Part shown: piece after piece, positions 26,245 to 35,295 of the stretch | Numbering within the stretch: the first letter of the stretch is position 1 | Layout of the letters: every line of letters starts with the position of its first letter | Assembly: GCF_000314735.2 (NCBI RefSeq) | Contig: NZ_KB375270.1 | Coordinates: 2,170,001 to 2,234,000 of the forward strand | Reading direction: 5' to 3' | Source: Afipia felis ATCC 53690 | GTDB lineage: Bacteria > Pseudomonadota > Alphaproteobacteria > Rhizobiales > Xanthobacteraceae | DNA: 64,000 nt | Translations under genes and position numbers: made by a program | The notes under the pieces: generated by a model | Told to the model about the DNA's origin: nothing | The model's input: only the letters and a program-made list of their open reading frames with translations | The model's database searches: none

Positions 26245-27517
26245 TGCTGACCTCCCCGCTCTCCGCGACCTTCCACGGCTGCATTGCATTGTTGTGATAG
26301 AACGACTTCAGACCGCGCACCGCCTTCAATTCCTCGAAGGACGGCTGCACGTAGCCGGTCTCGTCGGTTGCACGGCTCATGATGACGGTCGGCTTGCCGT
26401 CCCACGTCCACGGGAAGCGGAAGCGCGTCAAAGCACGAGTGAGAACCGGCTCCTGCAGCGCGGCGGCCTGCCAGGTCTTGCCGCCATCGGTGGAAATATC
26501 GACCTTGGCGATCTTGCCGTGTCCAGTCCAGGCGATACCGGTGATCTCGTTGAAACCCGGCTCGATCTTCTGCGTGCCTGAGGGCCGCGTGATGATCGAC
26601 TTCGCCTCCATATAGAAAGTGAACTGCCGCGCGGTGCCGTCCGGCATCGAGTCGGTATATTTCGCGGTCTCCTCGCGCGTATAGGCTGGCTCGTTGGTGA
26701 CATGCAGGCGTCGCACCCACTTGACGCTCATGTTGCCTTCGAAACCCGGCAGGAAAACGCGCAGCGGATAGCCCTGCGCGGGACGCAGCCGCTCGCCGTT
26801 CTGGCTGTAGACCAGCATCGCGTCCTCAAGGCATTTCTCGATCGGGATGCTGCGGGTGAGCGCAGCCGCGTCGGCACCTTCGGCAACGATCCACTTTGCT
26901 TCCGGCTTCAGGCCGACATCTTCCAGCACTGTCTTGAGCGGAACGCCGGTCCATTCGGCGCAACTCGTCAGCCCCACCAGATCCGACGCCGTCTTGCCGT
27001 AGATCGCCTCGAACCCCGGATTGCCCGAGCATTCGAGGAAGTGGATGCGGGACACGGACGGGTATCGCCGGATCTGATCCATGGTGAAAACTGTCGGCCG
27101 CTCCACAAGACCGTGGATCATCAGCCGGTGCTGCGCCGGATCGATCTCGGGAATGCCGCCGTGATGACGCTCATAGAACACGCCGTTCGGCGTGATGATG
27201 CCGTCGAGCTCCTGCAAGGGCGTGCGGGTCGAAGCCGAGGTATATTGCTTGAGATTCTTCGGAACGTTGCGGACGACCTTCTTTTCGAACGGCGACGGCG
27301 TTCCGTAAATCTGTCCGCCGGTGTCCGCACCGGGCATCTTCATCCATTCCGGAATGTTCGGCGGACCATTCGGGTCGGCTGTGGTGTCGAGCGCGGCAGC
27401 TTTTCCTCCGCTTGCCGCGGCAATCGCTGCGCCGCCCAGCACCGCCGAGCCCGCGCCGATGAATTGCCGCCGCGTCGTCGATTGCGCGCGGCCGGAATCC
27501 TTCTGTCGTGATGTCAC
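26225..27517 (-). CDS. SoxC-like molybdenum sulfite dehydrogenase (copy 1)
   Basis: A 430-residue periplasmic molybdopterin enzyme of the sulfite oxidase family. A Tat signal (TTRRQFIGAG, twin Arg at 16-17) exports it folded. The moco-binding Cys is in FLECSGNPG (Cys163), with family stretches ERHHGGIPEIDPAQHRLMIHG and WTGVPLKTVL. The C-terminal Mo-co dimerisation domain starts near 310 (STDGGKTWQAAAL). GTG at 27517 with AGGGAGG upstream is the best start; a longer frame to 27562 lacks one. It is translationally coupled to the cytochrome gene. The expected reaction is oxidation of sulfite, or of a carrier-bound sulfur atom as in SoxCD. Confidence 0.86.
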   Translation of the reverse strand: MTSRQKDSGRAQSTTRRQFIGAGSAVLGGAAIAAASGGKAAALDTTADPNGPPNIPEWMKMPGADTGGQIYGTPSPFEKKVVRNVPKNLKQYTSASTRTPLQELDGIITPNGVFYERHHGGIPEIDPAQHRLMIHGLVERPTVFTMDQIRRYPSVSRIHFLECSGNPGFEAIYGKTASDLVGLTSCAEWTGVPLKTVLEDVGLKPEAKWIVAEGADAAALTRSIPIEKCLEDAMLVYSQNGERLRPAQGYPLRVFLPGFEGNMSVKWVRRLHVTNEPAYTREETAKYTDSMPDGTARQFTFYMEAKSIITRPSGTQKIEPGFNEITGIAWTGHGKIAKVDISTDGGKTWQAAALQEPVLTRALTRFRFPWTWDGKPTVIMSRATDETGYVQPSFEELKAVRGLKSFYHNNAMQPWKVAESGEVSNAHVKA

Positions 27518-27609
27518 GTCGTCCTCCCTGCAAACATATTTCGCACGAGACAGGCCGGTCATTTGCCTTCGGGATTACGTCCCGCGGCAACCAACCAGCT
27601 TAAACTCTT

Positions 27610-27640
27610 ATGAAGACAGCATCTTCATGCGTCTTCATGC
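27610..27640. promoter_or_regulatory. Candidate operator upstream of sox copy 1
   Basis: ATGAAGA (27610-27616) and TCTTCAT (27622-27628) form an inverted repeat around CAGCA, and TCTTCATGC is repeated directly at 27622-27630 and 27632-27640. It lies about 95 bp before the SoxC-like start. The 360-bp gap 27518-27877 holds this site, the copy 1 promoter and the copy 2 terminator, and no gene. Confidence 0.45.
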
Positions 27641-27813
27641 ATCGATCCTCATACAGGAACCGTGACGCGTCAATTTTCCCAGCATGCGATACAAGGATTG
27701 CACGGTGATCGGCGCACGCTGCAGAGGCTTTGTTCTCCTGGCCGCTTCGCGCGAGCGATATTGTTCTCGTGCGGACGACGGATGATCGGGACAACGTGCC
27801 GCACCACCCCATC

Positions 27814-27845
27814 AAAAAAAGAGCGCCTCTTGCGAAGCGCTCTTT
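27814..27845 (-). terminator. Terminator of sox copy 2
   Basis: A 9-bp stem (27818-27826 and 27837-27845) is preceded on the plus strand by a seven-A run starting at 27814, which gives a T tract on the minus strand. It lies 33 bp after the stop of the second SoxD-like gene, so the two sox pairs are probably separate transcripts. Confidence 0.8.
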
Positions 27846-27877
27846 CCTGTCAGACGCCCGTTTGCGACGGGTACGTC

Positions 27878-28444
27878 TTATTTATACAGCTCCAGCTCGG
27901 GACGGCTATCGGGAATGAACCCGTCCCGGTTGGGCATCGCCACCTTCGGCAAGGTCTGCGCGTTCATGACCTCGGTCGGCTTGATGACTTTGCCTTCCGA
28001 GAGAATGTAGGCGACCACGCTGTAGACCTGATCGTCGGTCAGCGAGCCAGGCGCGCTAAACGGCATCGCCCGCTTGATGTAATCGAACAGCGTTGTGGCG
28101 TATGGCCAGTAGCTCTCGACCGTTTTTACCGGCGTCTTGGTCGCCAGCGATCCACGGCCACCGAGAAGCTTGTCGCCGCCGATGCCCGCCGCAGGATTGC
28201 CCTGCAGCTTGTCGCCGTGACAGGCCGCGCAGTTGTCAGCAAAAACGGTTGCGCCTTCTTTCGCGGTGCCGCTGCCGGGAGGAAGTCCTCGTCCCGATGG
28301 CGGAATCGAGAAATACTTGGCGATCTCCTGATCGGTTGCCGGCTTGCCGAAACCGTAGTGATCGATGATCGATTGCGCCTGGACACTGCCTGAAAACAGC
28401 ATCACGCCGGCGATCAGCAACAGGGATTTCTTATGCATGGACAT
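27878..28444 (-). CDS. SoxD-like c-type cytochrome subunit of sulfite dehydrogenase (copy 2)
   Basis: A secreted monohaem cytochrome c of about 188 residues. The signal peptide ends near VQAQ and haem motif CAACH is at 72-76. It parallels the downstream copy (KPATDQEIAKYFSI, PFSAPGSLTDDQVYSVVAYIL, MPNRDGFIPDSRPEL) but is clearly diverged. Three in-frame ATGs (28453, 28444, 28438) compete. I took 28444, which has GGGGGA about 8 bases upstream; all three overlap the SoxC-like stop, so translation is coupled. Confidence 0.83.
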   Translation of the reverse strand: MSMHKKSLLLIAGVMLFSGSVQAQSIIDHYGFGKPATDQEIAKYFSIPPSGRGLPPGSGTAKEGATVFADNCAACHGDKLQGNPAAGIGGDKLLGGRGSLATKTPVKTVESYWPYATTLFDYIKRAMPFSAPGSLTDDQVYSVVAYILSEGKVIKPTEVMNAQTLPKVAMPNRDGFIPDSRPELELYK

Positions 28445-29834
28445 TGGTGACATCCCCCGTTTCGCTCACAGCCCAGCTCTGAATGGCGTTGAGATGATAG
28501 ATCGACCCGAACGGGCCGTTCGACCCGCGAATGTCGATCAGTTGCTTCAACGTCGGCTGCACGTATCCGGTTTCGTCGACACACCGGCTTTGCAGAACGG
28601 CCGCCTTGCCATCCCATATCCATGGGAAGCTGAAGCGCACCGTGCACATCTGCTCCGGCGTCGAATCGATCCGGGCCGGATACCAGGTCTTGCCGCCATC
28701 CATCGACACGTCGACGGACTGAATCCGGCCGCGGCCGGTCCAGGCGAGACCCTGGATGTTGTAGAAGCCCGGCCCAGGCAGCTTCATGTCGCCTGACGGG
28801 AAGGTGATGACCGACTTCGCATCCATATCGAGACTGAAGATGCGGGCTTTGCCGTTGCCGAGGAGATCGGTGTATTTCGAGGTCTCCTCGCGCGTCATGA
28901 ACGGCTTGTCGCTGACCTCGAGCCGGCGCAGCCACTTGATGTGCGTGTTGCCCTCATAACCCGGCAGCAGAAGCCGCAGCGGATAGCCCTGTTCGGGACG
29001 GATGGCTTCGCCATTCTGTCCGTAGACGATGAGCGCATCCTTGAGCATCTTCTCCAGCGGGATCGAGCGCGTCATCACCGCGGCATCGCTGCCCTCGGCA
29101 AGCACCCACGCAGCGCCGTCCTTCAGTCCGACCTCGCGAGCGAAGGTCGCAAACTGAACGCCGGTCCATTCCGACGTGCTGAGCAGACCGTGCGTGCCCT
29201 GCACCGTCTTCATGGTGGGCTTATTCCATTCCGTCAGCCCGTTGCCTGAACACTCAATAAAGTGTTTGCGCGTGACGCTCGGCATCCGCTTGATGTCGGC
29301 CATCGAAAACGTCATCGGCTTGTTCACCATGCCGTGGATCAGCATGTTGTGTTTGGCCGGATCTATCGTCGGAATACCGCCGTGATGGCGTTCGAAATGA
29401 AGACCTGACGGCGTGATGTTGCCGAGACCCTTGTCGAGCGGCGTCAGGCTCCACGACGTGTTTTCATTCGGCGTGGGATAACGCACCCGCACCTCGGTCT
29501 CGAACTGCGACCGCGAGCCGTAGCCGCCGTCCGCGCCCACCGGACGCCCCTGTTCCTTGGTCGGATCGTCGGGCACATCGAAATGCACCGCGCCGGCAGG
29601 CGCCTTGGCCGCCTCAGCGTGGGCAAATCGCATGGCTCCGAGAGCACCCGCGGCAGAACCCGCCGCGAACAAGAAGCCGCGCCGGCTCGGTAGCCCTCGT
29701 TGTGGAAACATGCCGTCCTTGCAGTCGCATTCGTCTTCGATGCGCTGCGCGATGTGGCGCTGCTCAGCCAGCACCATCTGTTCGGCCATATGACGAGCTT
29801 TGTCGTCATAGACGGGCCGTCCGTCGTTTTTCAT
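28431..29834 (-). CDS. SoxC-like molybdenum sulfite dehydrogenase (copy 2) with long N-terminal extension
   Basis: A 467-residue Tat-exported molybdopterin sulfite dehydrogenase. The moco Cys is in HFIECSGNG (Cys195), and ERHHGGIPTIDPAKHNMLIHGM and DGGKTWYPARI match copy 1. The twin-Arg signal (PSRRGFLFAAG) sits at residues 51-52, after an unusual 50-residue acidic and Gln-rich leader with a Cys pair (DECDCKDG, Cys36 and Cys38). The start at 29834 is supported by GGGAGAGG, so the leader looks real. The first 80 residues therefore differ sharply from copy 1. It is divergent from a TetR gene and coupled to its cytochrome gene. Confidence 0.85.
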   Translation of the reverse strand: MKNDGRPVYDDKARHMAEQMVLAEQRHIAQRIEDECDCKDGMFPQRGLPSRRGFLFAAGSAAGALGAMRFAHAEAAKAPAGAVHFDVPDDPTKEQGRPVGADGGYGSRSQFETEVRVRYPTPNENTSWSLTPLDKGLGNITPSGLHFERHHGGIPTIDPAKHNMLIHGMVNKPMTFSMADIKRMPSVTRKHFIECSGNGLTEWNKPTMKTVQGTHGLLSTSEWTGVQFATFAREVGLKDGAAWVLAEGSDAAVMTRSIPLEKMLKDALIVYGQNGEAIRPEQGYPLRLLLPGYEGNTHIKWLRRLEVSDKPFMTREETSKYTDLLGNGKARIFSLDMDAKSVITFPSGDMKLPGPGFYNIQGLAWTGRGRIQSVDVSMDGGKTWYPARIDSTPEQMCTVRFSFPWIWDGKAAVLQSRCVDETGYVQPTLKQLIDIRGSNGPFGSIYHLNAIQSWAVSETGDVTNVHA

Positions 29835-29987
29835 GGTCCTCTCCCTAAGAGATGTCATGCGTCATGGGGCGATCACCGCTACGCCTAGCGGGACCGCGAC
29901 TTCGAAAATGCGGGTGAAACCCTCCTTGTTCCCGCGCGGGGCCGCCTGCCCTTATGGCTGGCCGCTGCGCATCAATTCTGCTAACCT

Positions 29988-30001
29988 ACCTACTAGAAGG
30001 T
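29988..30001. promoter_or_regulatory. Candidate TetR-type operator, site 1
   Basis: ACCT-A-CTAG-A-AGGT is a 14-bp near-perfect palindrome (only the two single-base spacers break it). It lies between the divergent sox copy 2 and tetR genes, 154 bp before the sox start and 135 bp before tetR. The 302-bp gap 29835-30136 contains no gene. Confidence 0.5.
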
Positions 30002-30087
30002 TTAACGTAAAGCGTCATGGCGCCGCGCTTGTGCGCGCTGCACAGAAGCGTTGGCGGCCTACGATTGTCGGTAGGGATTTCCACGCG

Positions 30088-30102
30088 ACTTAACCTATAA
30101 GT
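30088..30102. promoter_or_regulatory. Candidate TetR-type operator, site 2
   Basis: ACTTA and TAAGT form an inverted repeat around five bases, 34 bp before the tetR ATG. This placement suits autoregulation by the repressor. It is not identical to site 1, so only one of the two may be the true TetR site. Confidence 0.4.
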
Positions 30103-30136
30103 TGCAGAACGGACGGCAAGACAAAGGACCTGCCCG

Positions 30137-30721
30137 ATGGCTCCCGCGACCACGACCGAGACCAAAGCCGTCCTCCTGCGAGAGGCCGAAGTCCTTATCC
30201 GCCGCCGCGGCTATTCCGGATTCAGCTACGCGGACCTGTCAGACACGGTCGGCATCCGGAAGGCGAGCATCCACTATCACTACCCCACCAAAGAGATGCT
30301 GGTCGTCGCGGTGCTGCAGACCTATCGCGCGCGATATGCCAAAGGGCTGTCGTCGATCACGAACAAACACGCCTCCGCGCTCGACCGCATCGAAGCCTAC
30401 GGGCGGCTTTACCTGACTGGCGTCGAGCAAAGTCTGGGCTGCCTGTGCGCGGCGCTCGCGGCCGAACTCGAAACCCTGCCCGAAAGCCTGCGGAGCGGCA
30501 CGGCGGAGTTTTTTCAGGAACACATTAGCTGGCTGGAGAACATCTACACCGAGGGGCTCGCCACCGGCGAGGTCCGCAAGACGCTCAAAGCCAAGGAAGC
30601 CGCGCGCATGATCGTGGCGGCGCTGGAAGGCGCGCTGCTGATGGAACGGATGGTTGCGGGGCCGCAGGGATTCAAGCTGACGCTTTCGGCCTTGCGGAAA
30701 AGCCTGTCCCCCTGTGTCTAA
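30137..30721 (+). CDS. TetR/AcrR family transcriptional regulator
   Basis: A 194-residue repressor. The N-terminal helix-turn-helix (about 10-57) includes EVLIRRRGYSGFSYADLSDTVGI and KASIHYHYPTKEMLV, the standard TetR recognition helix and YHYPTKE turn. The C-terminal part (about 80-194) is an all-helical ligand and dimer domain with two Cys in LGCLCAALAAE. It is divergent from sox copy 2 and 125 bp upstream of an EamA exporter on the same strand, so both are candidate targets. Confidence 0.88.
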   Translation: MAPATTTETKAVLLREAEVLIRRRGYSGFSYADLSDTVGIRKASIHYHYPTKEMLVVAVLQTYRARYAKGLSSITNKHASALDRIEAYGRLYLTGVEQSLGCLCAALAAELETLPESLRSGTAEFFQEHISWLENIYTEGLATGEVRKTLKAKEAARMIVAALEGALLMERMVAGPQGFKLTLSALRKSLSPCV

Positions 30722-30846
30722 AGGCAACAGCCGGACACCGTTCGCGCAGGCGCACCCTCAATCCACGCAATAATTGACGACGGCATCGCAAAGAGTGCTA
30801 CACGCGGCGTACGTCTCTAGACCCGCCATCCGCTTCGCCGTTTTCA

Positions 30847-31797
30847 ATGAAAATCATTCCAGCGATTTCGTTCAAGCTTTTCAGCACGGTGATGTTCGCG
30901 CTGATGGGCGCCCAGGCGCGCTATCTGGAGGGTGCCTATCCCGCCGGCGAAGTCGCGTTCTTCCGCTCCCTCTTTGCCTTGATCCCGATCTTTCTCTTCT
31001 TCGGGTCGCGCGGTGAACTGCATCAGGCATTCAGGACCAAAAATCCGGCCGCGCATTTGATCCGCGGCAGTTTCGCGGTGATCGGGACATTCTGCACCTT
31101 CGCCGCCTTGGCGCGCATGCCGATCGGCGATTACACCGCCATCGTCTACATCGCTCCTCTGCTGACCGTCGTGTTCTCCTGGCTCGTCCTCAAGGAGGAG
31201 GTCCACGCCTATCGCTGGCTGGCGGTCGCCATCGGGTTCGGCGGCGTGCTGCTGATGCTGGTGCCTTATTTCAAAGAGCATGTCGCCTGGACCTCGACGA
31301 TCGGCCTCGGCATCATGTTCGCGTTCATGAACGCCTGCACGACCGCGGGCGCCACCATCCAGATCCGTCGCATCACGGCGACAGAGACGACGCCAGCCGT
31401 CGTGACTTTCATGGCGCTGATCGTGCTGACGTCCTCGCTGTTCACAATTCCGTTCGGCTGGACCCTACCGGCAACACCGCTGCACTGGCTGCTTCTGATC
31501 GGGATCGGAATCACCGGCGGCCTCGGCCAGATGGGCTTTACCGAGAGCTACCGTTACGCGCCCGCCTCGTTTCTCGCGCCGCTGGATTATTCCGCGATGA
31601 TCTGGGCGTTCCTGCTCGGCTACTGGGTCTTCGACGAGGTGCCGACGGTTTATGTTCTCGGCGGAGCGGCCATCATCGCCGGCGCCGGCATTTTCGTGAT
31701 CGTGCGCGAACGGCTGCTCGGCCTGAAGCGCTTGCGGGAAATGCCCACAGCCGCCATCGGTTCGATGTCGGAAGACGAGAAGGACGCGCAATACTAA
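30847..31797 (+). CDS. EamA/DMT superfamily transporter
   Basis: A 316-residue inner-membrane protein with about ten hydrophobic helices and the two repeated EamA halves (roughly 5-140 and 150-290). Typical sequences are FALMGAQARYLEG near the start, RMPIGDYTAIVYIAPLLTVVFSWLVLKEE closing half one, and APASFLAPLDYSAMIWAFLLGYWVFDE closing half two. It probably exports a metabolite. It sits downstream of tetR and converges on the LysR gene 3 bp away. Substrate unknown. Confidence 0.88.
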   Translation: MKIIPAISFKLFSTVMFALMGAQARYLEGAYPAGEVAFFRSLFALIPIFLFFGSRGELHQAFRTKNPAAHLIRGSFAVIGTFCTFAALARMPIGDYTAIVYIAPLLTVVFSWLVLKEEVHAYRWLAVAIGFGGVLLMLVPYFKEHVAWTSTIGLGIMFAFMNACTTAGATIQIRRITATETTPAVVTFMALIVLTSSLFTIPFGWTLPATPLHWLLLIGIGITGGLGQMGFTESYRYAPASFLAPLDYSAMIWAFLLGYWVFDEVPTVYVLGGAAIIAGAGIFVIVRERLLGLKRLREMPTAAIGSMSEDEKDAQY

Positions 31798-31800
31798 CGA

Positions 31801-32703
31801 TCAGCGACGGCGCGGCCGGTGCGCCAGTCGCTTCGCGATTGCCACGATCTGCGGGATCAATGGCGACGCCGCATCACGCCGCCAGACCGCGTGCACCTCG
31901 ACCGGCGCTTTTGAACGCAGCGCGACCGGACGCATCACGACATTATCGAGATGAAGTCCGGTCGCGGATTCCGGGACCAGCGCAAGCCCAAGTCCGGCCC
32001 GCACCAGCGACAGCAGGGAATGCACCTGCCCGAGATACTGAACGTATCGCGGCTGGACATTGGCCTGAGCCAGTTGAGCGACGACCAGTTCATGGAAGTA
32101 GCGGGACTCGTGGGGCGAGTACATGACGAAGGGCTGCTCGTGCAGATCCTTCAGCGTGGGCACCCTCTTGCGCGCCAGCGGATGTCCGGCCGGGGCCGCG
32201 AGGCACATGCCCTCGGCAAAGACCTTCATGGATTCGATGCCGTGCCGGACCAGAAGCGGACGGATGAACCCGATATCGATCTGGCCCGAACCGAGCGCCT
32301 CCATCTGATCGCCGGATACCATCTCCTTCAATGAGAGATCGACGTCCGGCAATTCGGCAAGACAGGCCGTCACCAGACGAGGCACAAAATCGTAAGCGGA
32401 TGCCGCGGTGAAACCGATCCGGATCGAGCCGGTTTTGCCGAGCGCCACTTTCTTGGCAAGCGACGACGCTCCTTCCGCCAGCCGCAGTATCTGGCGCGCC
32501 TCGACGAGAAACCGCTCTCCCGCAGGCGTTAGCCGCACGGTGCGGCTCGTACGATCGAACAATCTTGTATCGAGATGATGTTCCAGGAGCTGAATCTGCC
32601 GACTGAGTGGCGGCTGCGTCATCGCAAGCCTCCGCGCGGCCCGGCCGAAGTGCAATTCTTCGGCCAACGTCACGAAGCAGACGAGCTGATTGAGTTCGAA
32701 CAC
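31801..32703 (-). CDS. LysR family regulator of the glucarate-type cluster
   Basis: A 300-residue LysR-type regulator. The winged HTH (about 1-60) has FVTLAEELHFGRAARRLAMTQPPLSRQIQLLEHHL, and the periplasmic-binding-like effector domain starts near 90 (SIRIGFTAASAYDFVPRLV). The GTG at 32703 with GAGGA upstream fits the LTTR N-terminus; the longer frame to 32757 runs through the operator. It is divergent from the binding-protein, dehydratase and aldolase genes, with a perfect LTTR box between, so it should activate them in response to a sugar acid or a breakdown product. Confidence 0.88.
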   Translation of the reverse strand: MFELNQLVCFVTLAEELHFGRAARRLAMTQPPLSRQIQLLEHHLDTRLFDRTSRTVRLTPAGERFLVEARQILRLAEGASSLAKKVALGKTGSIRIGFTAASAYDFVPRLVTACLAELPDVDLSLKEMVSGDQMEALGSGQIDIGFIRPLLVRHGIESMKVFAEGMCLAAPAGHPLARKRVPTLKDLHEQPFVMYSPHESRYFHELVVAQLAQANVQPRYVQYLGQVHSLLSLVRAGLGLALVPESATGLHLDNVVMRPVALRSKAPVEVHAVWRRDAASPLIPQIVAIAKRLAHRPRRR

Positions 32704-32730
32704 CGGATGATCCTCGCAGCGGTCCTTTTC

Positions 32731-32753
32731 ATCGATACAAGAATTGTATCGAT
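32731..32753. promoter_or_regulatory. LysR-type operator (T-N11-A box), perfect inverted repeat
   Basis: Two 10-base arms (ATCGATACAA and its exact complement) flank GAA. The core ATACAA/TTGTAT contains the T-N11-A pattern of LysR sites. It is 28 bp upstream of the LysR gene and 131 bp before the binding-protein gene, the normal place for a divergent LTTR recognition site. Confidence 0.82.
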
Positions 32754-32884
32754 CCATCTACCCTTTGGATTAGACCCGCCTGCGCCGCCCGGATAGCCTT
32801 CTTTCTCAAAGATAACCCCTCGCGAAAGGGGACGCAAAGTCCGCGACAGCCGGACAATCGGGAAGAAACACACAGGAGAAGGCA

Positions 32885-33901
32885 ATGAGGGCGCTGCCAA
32901 GCAAGATTTATCGTACCGCCATATTGGGTCTGGCACTTCTCGGTGCCGGTCCGGCACTGGCGCAGGAAAAGACCGAGATCACCATCACCCGGCAGCCAGG
33001 TATCGTGTACCTGCCAAGCCACGTGATGGAGAAGATGAACCTGATCGAGAAGCAGGCCGCGAAGCTCGGCCTGAAGGATTTCAAGGTCAACTGGGTCAAC
33101 CTCAGCGGCGGCGGCGCGCAGACCGACGCCCTGCTCGCAGGCAACATCGACGCCGTGAACACCGGTGTCGGCAACCTGCTGCTCCTGAACGACCGCACCA
33201 AGGGCGGCGTGAAGGGGATCGTCGCAAGCTCCGCCCTGCCGCTGGCCCTGATCTCGCGCGATGCAAATATCAAGACGCTGGCCGACATCAAGCCAAGCGA
33301 CAGAATCGCCGTGCCGACCGTGAAGGTTTCGACTCAGGCCATTCTGCTGCAAATGGCAGCCGCCAAGATGTATGGCGACAAGGAATACGCCAAGTTCGAC
33401 GCCAACACCGTTCAGCTCGGACACCCCGACGCATTCGGTGCCATGACCAATCCGACGAGCGAAATCCGCAACCACTTCGCCGCGCCGCCTTTCCAGTTCC
33501 GCGAATTGAAGAGCGTCCCCGGTGCGCACATCGTCGTCCAGTCGCAGGACATCATCGGCAGCCCGCTGACGCAGTCACAGTTCTTCTGCACGACCAAGTT
33601 CGCCGACGCCAATCCAAAAGCCATTCAGGCCATCATGGCGGCGACGCTGGAAGCCCAGGCCTTCATCCGCGAGCACACGGCGGACGCGGTCAAAATGTAT
33701 AAAGAGGTCACACACGATACGACCAGCGACGCCGATCTGCTGTCCTATCTGAAAGAACCCATGATGATGGAGTTCAATCCGCAGCCGCAGGGCATCATGA
33801 AGTTCGCGCAGCACCTCTACAAGATCGGTACGCTGAAGACCGAGCCGAAGTCGTGGAAGGATTATTACCTCCCGGTCGCGCACAGCCTCCCCGGCAACTA
33901 A
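32885..33901 (+). CDS. ABC transporter substrate-binding protein, NitT/TauT-like, without permease
   Basis: A 338-residue secreted binding protein with a signal peptide of about 1-26 ([10 protein letters not shown]). The fold resembles NitT/TauT (SsuA-like) binding proteins: [46 protein letters not shown] and [26 protein letters not shown] permease and ATPase would normally follow; instead a glucarate-dehydratase gene starts 32 bp later. It must either borrow a transporter encoded elsewhere or act as a sensor. Acidic carbohydrate is the likely ligand by context. Confidence 0.82.
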   Translation: MRALPSKIYRTAILGLALLGAGPALAQEKTEITITRQPGIVYLPSHVMEKMNLIEKQAAKLGLKDFKVNWVNLSGGGAQTDALLAGNIDAVNTGVGNLLLLNDRTKGGVKGIVASSALPLALISRDANIKTLADIKPSDRIAVPTVKVSTQAILLQMAAAKMYGDKEYAKFDANTVQLGHPDAFGAMTNPTSEIRNHFAAPPFQFRELKSVPGAHIVVQSQDIIGSPLTQSQFFCTTKFADANPKAIQAIMAATLEAQAFIREHTADAVKMYKEVTHDTTSDADLLSYLKEPMMMEFNPQPQGIMKFAQHLYKIGTLKTEPKSWKDYYLPVAHSLPGN

Positions 33902-33933
33902 AGCCCTACTCTCCACGATTGCATGACGATGGA

Positions 33934-35274
33934 ATGAACGTGACACAAACTTCGACACCGATCGTGACCAACATGCGTGTTATCCCGGTCGCCGGCCGGG
34001 ATAGCATGCTACTCAATCTCTCCGGCGCGCATGGTCCGTTCTTCACGCGGAACATCGTGCTTCTCACCGATAATTCGGGACGCTCCGGCGTCGGCGAAGT
34101 GCCGGGCGGCGAAAAGATACGCAGTACGCTGGAAGATTCCCGCGAACTGGTAGTCGGAAAGCCGATCGGCTCCTATCAAGCGATCCTGAATGCCGTCAGG
34201 AAAGCTTTCGGAGACAGGGATTCCGGCGGACGCGGTCAACAGACCTTCGATCTCCGCACCACGATTCACGCCGTCACCGCGTTCGAGGCCGCACTGCTCG
34301 ATCTTCTCGGCCAGCATTTACAGGTGCCTGTCGCCGCCCTGCTCGGCGAAGGCCAGCAGCGCGACGCCGTCGAGATGCTCGGCTATCTGTTTTATGTCGG
34401 CGACCGCAACAAGACCAACCTGCCCTATCATCATGAGCCGTCGGCAAAAGACGACTGGACTTCGCTCCGCCATGAGGTGGCGCTGACGCCTGATGCCATC
34501 GTTCGTCTCGCCGAAGCGACAGAACAACGCTACGGCTTCAAGGATTTCAAGCTGAAGGGCGGTGTCCTCTCCGGCGATGATGAAATCGCAGCCATCGCTG
34601 CCCTGAAAAAGCGCTTTCCTGATGCGCGCATCAATCTCGACCCCAACGGCGCATGGTCACTCGACGAGGCGATCCGCCTCTGTAAGGGACGAGGCAACAT
34701 CATGACCTATGCCGAGGACCCCTGCGGCGCCGAACAAGGATATTCCGGTCGCGAGATCATGGCGGAGTTTCGCCGCGCCACTGGCCTGCCGACCGCGACC
34801 AATATGGTCGCGACCGACTGGCGCCAACTCGGCCATGCGATCCAGTTGCACGCCGTCGATATTCCGCTCGCCGATCCACATTTCTGGACGATGCAGGGCT
34901 CGGTTCGCGTCGCCCAGATTTGTCATGAATGGGGCCTGACATGGGGCTCCCATTCGAACAATCACTTCGACATTTCGCTCGCCATGTTCACGCAGGTCGG
35001 CGCGGCTGCTCCGGGGCGCATCACCGCACTCGATACGCACTGGATCTGGCAGGATGGCCAGCGCCTGACGAAAGAGCCGCTGCAAATTCGGAACGGCATG
35101 ATCAAGGTGCCGGAACGGTACGGCCTCGGCGTCGAACCTGACATGGCCGAGATCGAAAAGGCGCACGAACTGTACAAGAAACACGGGCTGGGTGCGCGCG
35201 ACGACGCCGCTGCCATGCAGTTCCTCGTGCCGAACTGGACATTCAATCCGAAGCAGCCCTGCTTGGTGCGCTAG
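33934..35274 (+). CDS. gudD: Glucarate dehydratase-like enolase-superfamily enzyme
   Basis: A 446-residue acid-sugar dehydratase, expected to convert D-glucarate (and perhaps L-idarate) to 5-keto-4-deoxyglucarate. Enolase-superfamily catalysts are visible: the KxK base in KDFKLKGG, metal ligands in INLDPNGAW and YAEDPCG, the ligand Asn in TNMVATDW, and the His/Asp dyad region in [15 protein letters not shown]. The final [12 protein letters not shown] matches GudD C-termini. It is followed by an HpcH/HpaI aldolase that would use its product. The start at 33934 was chosen because longer frames overlap the binding-protein gene. Confidence 0.87.
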   Translation: MNVTQTSTPIVTNMRVIPVAGRDSMLLNLSGAHGPFFTRNIVLLTDNSGRSGVGEVPGGEKIRSTLEDSRELVVGKPIGSYQAILNAVRKAFGDRDSGGRGQQTFDLRTTIHAVTAFEAALLDLLGQHLQVPVAALLGEGQQRDAVEMLGYLFYVGDRNKTNLPYHHEPSAKDDWTSLRHEVALTPDAIVRLAEATEQRYGFKDFKLKGGVLSGDDEIAAIAALKKRFPDARINLDPNGAWSLDEAIRLCKGRGNIMTYAEDPCGAEQGYSGREIMAEFRRATGLPTATNMVATDWRQLGHAIQLHAVDIPLADPHFWTMQGSVRVAQICHEWGLTWGSHSNNHFDISLAMFTQVGAAAPGRITALDTHWIWQDGQRLTKEPLQIRNGMIKVPERYGLGVEPDMAEIEKAHELYKKHGLGARDDAAAMQFLVPNWTFNPKQPCLVR

Positions 35275-35295
35275 CTGTCATCAAGGATAAAAGTC

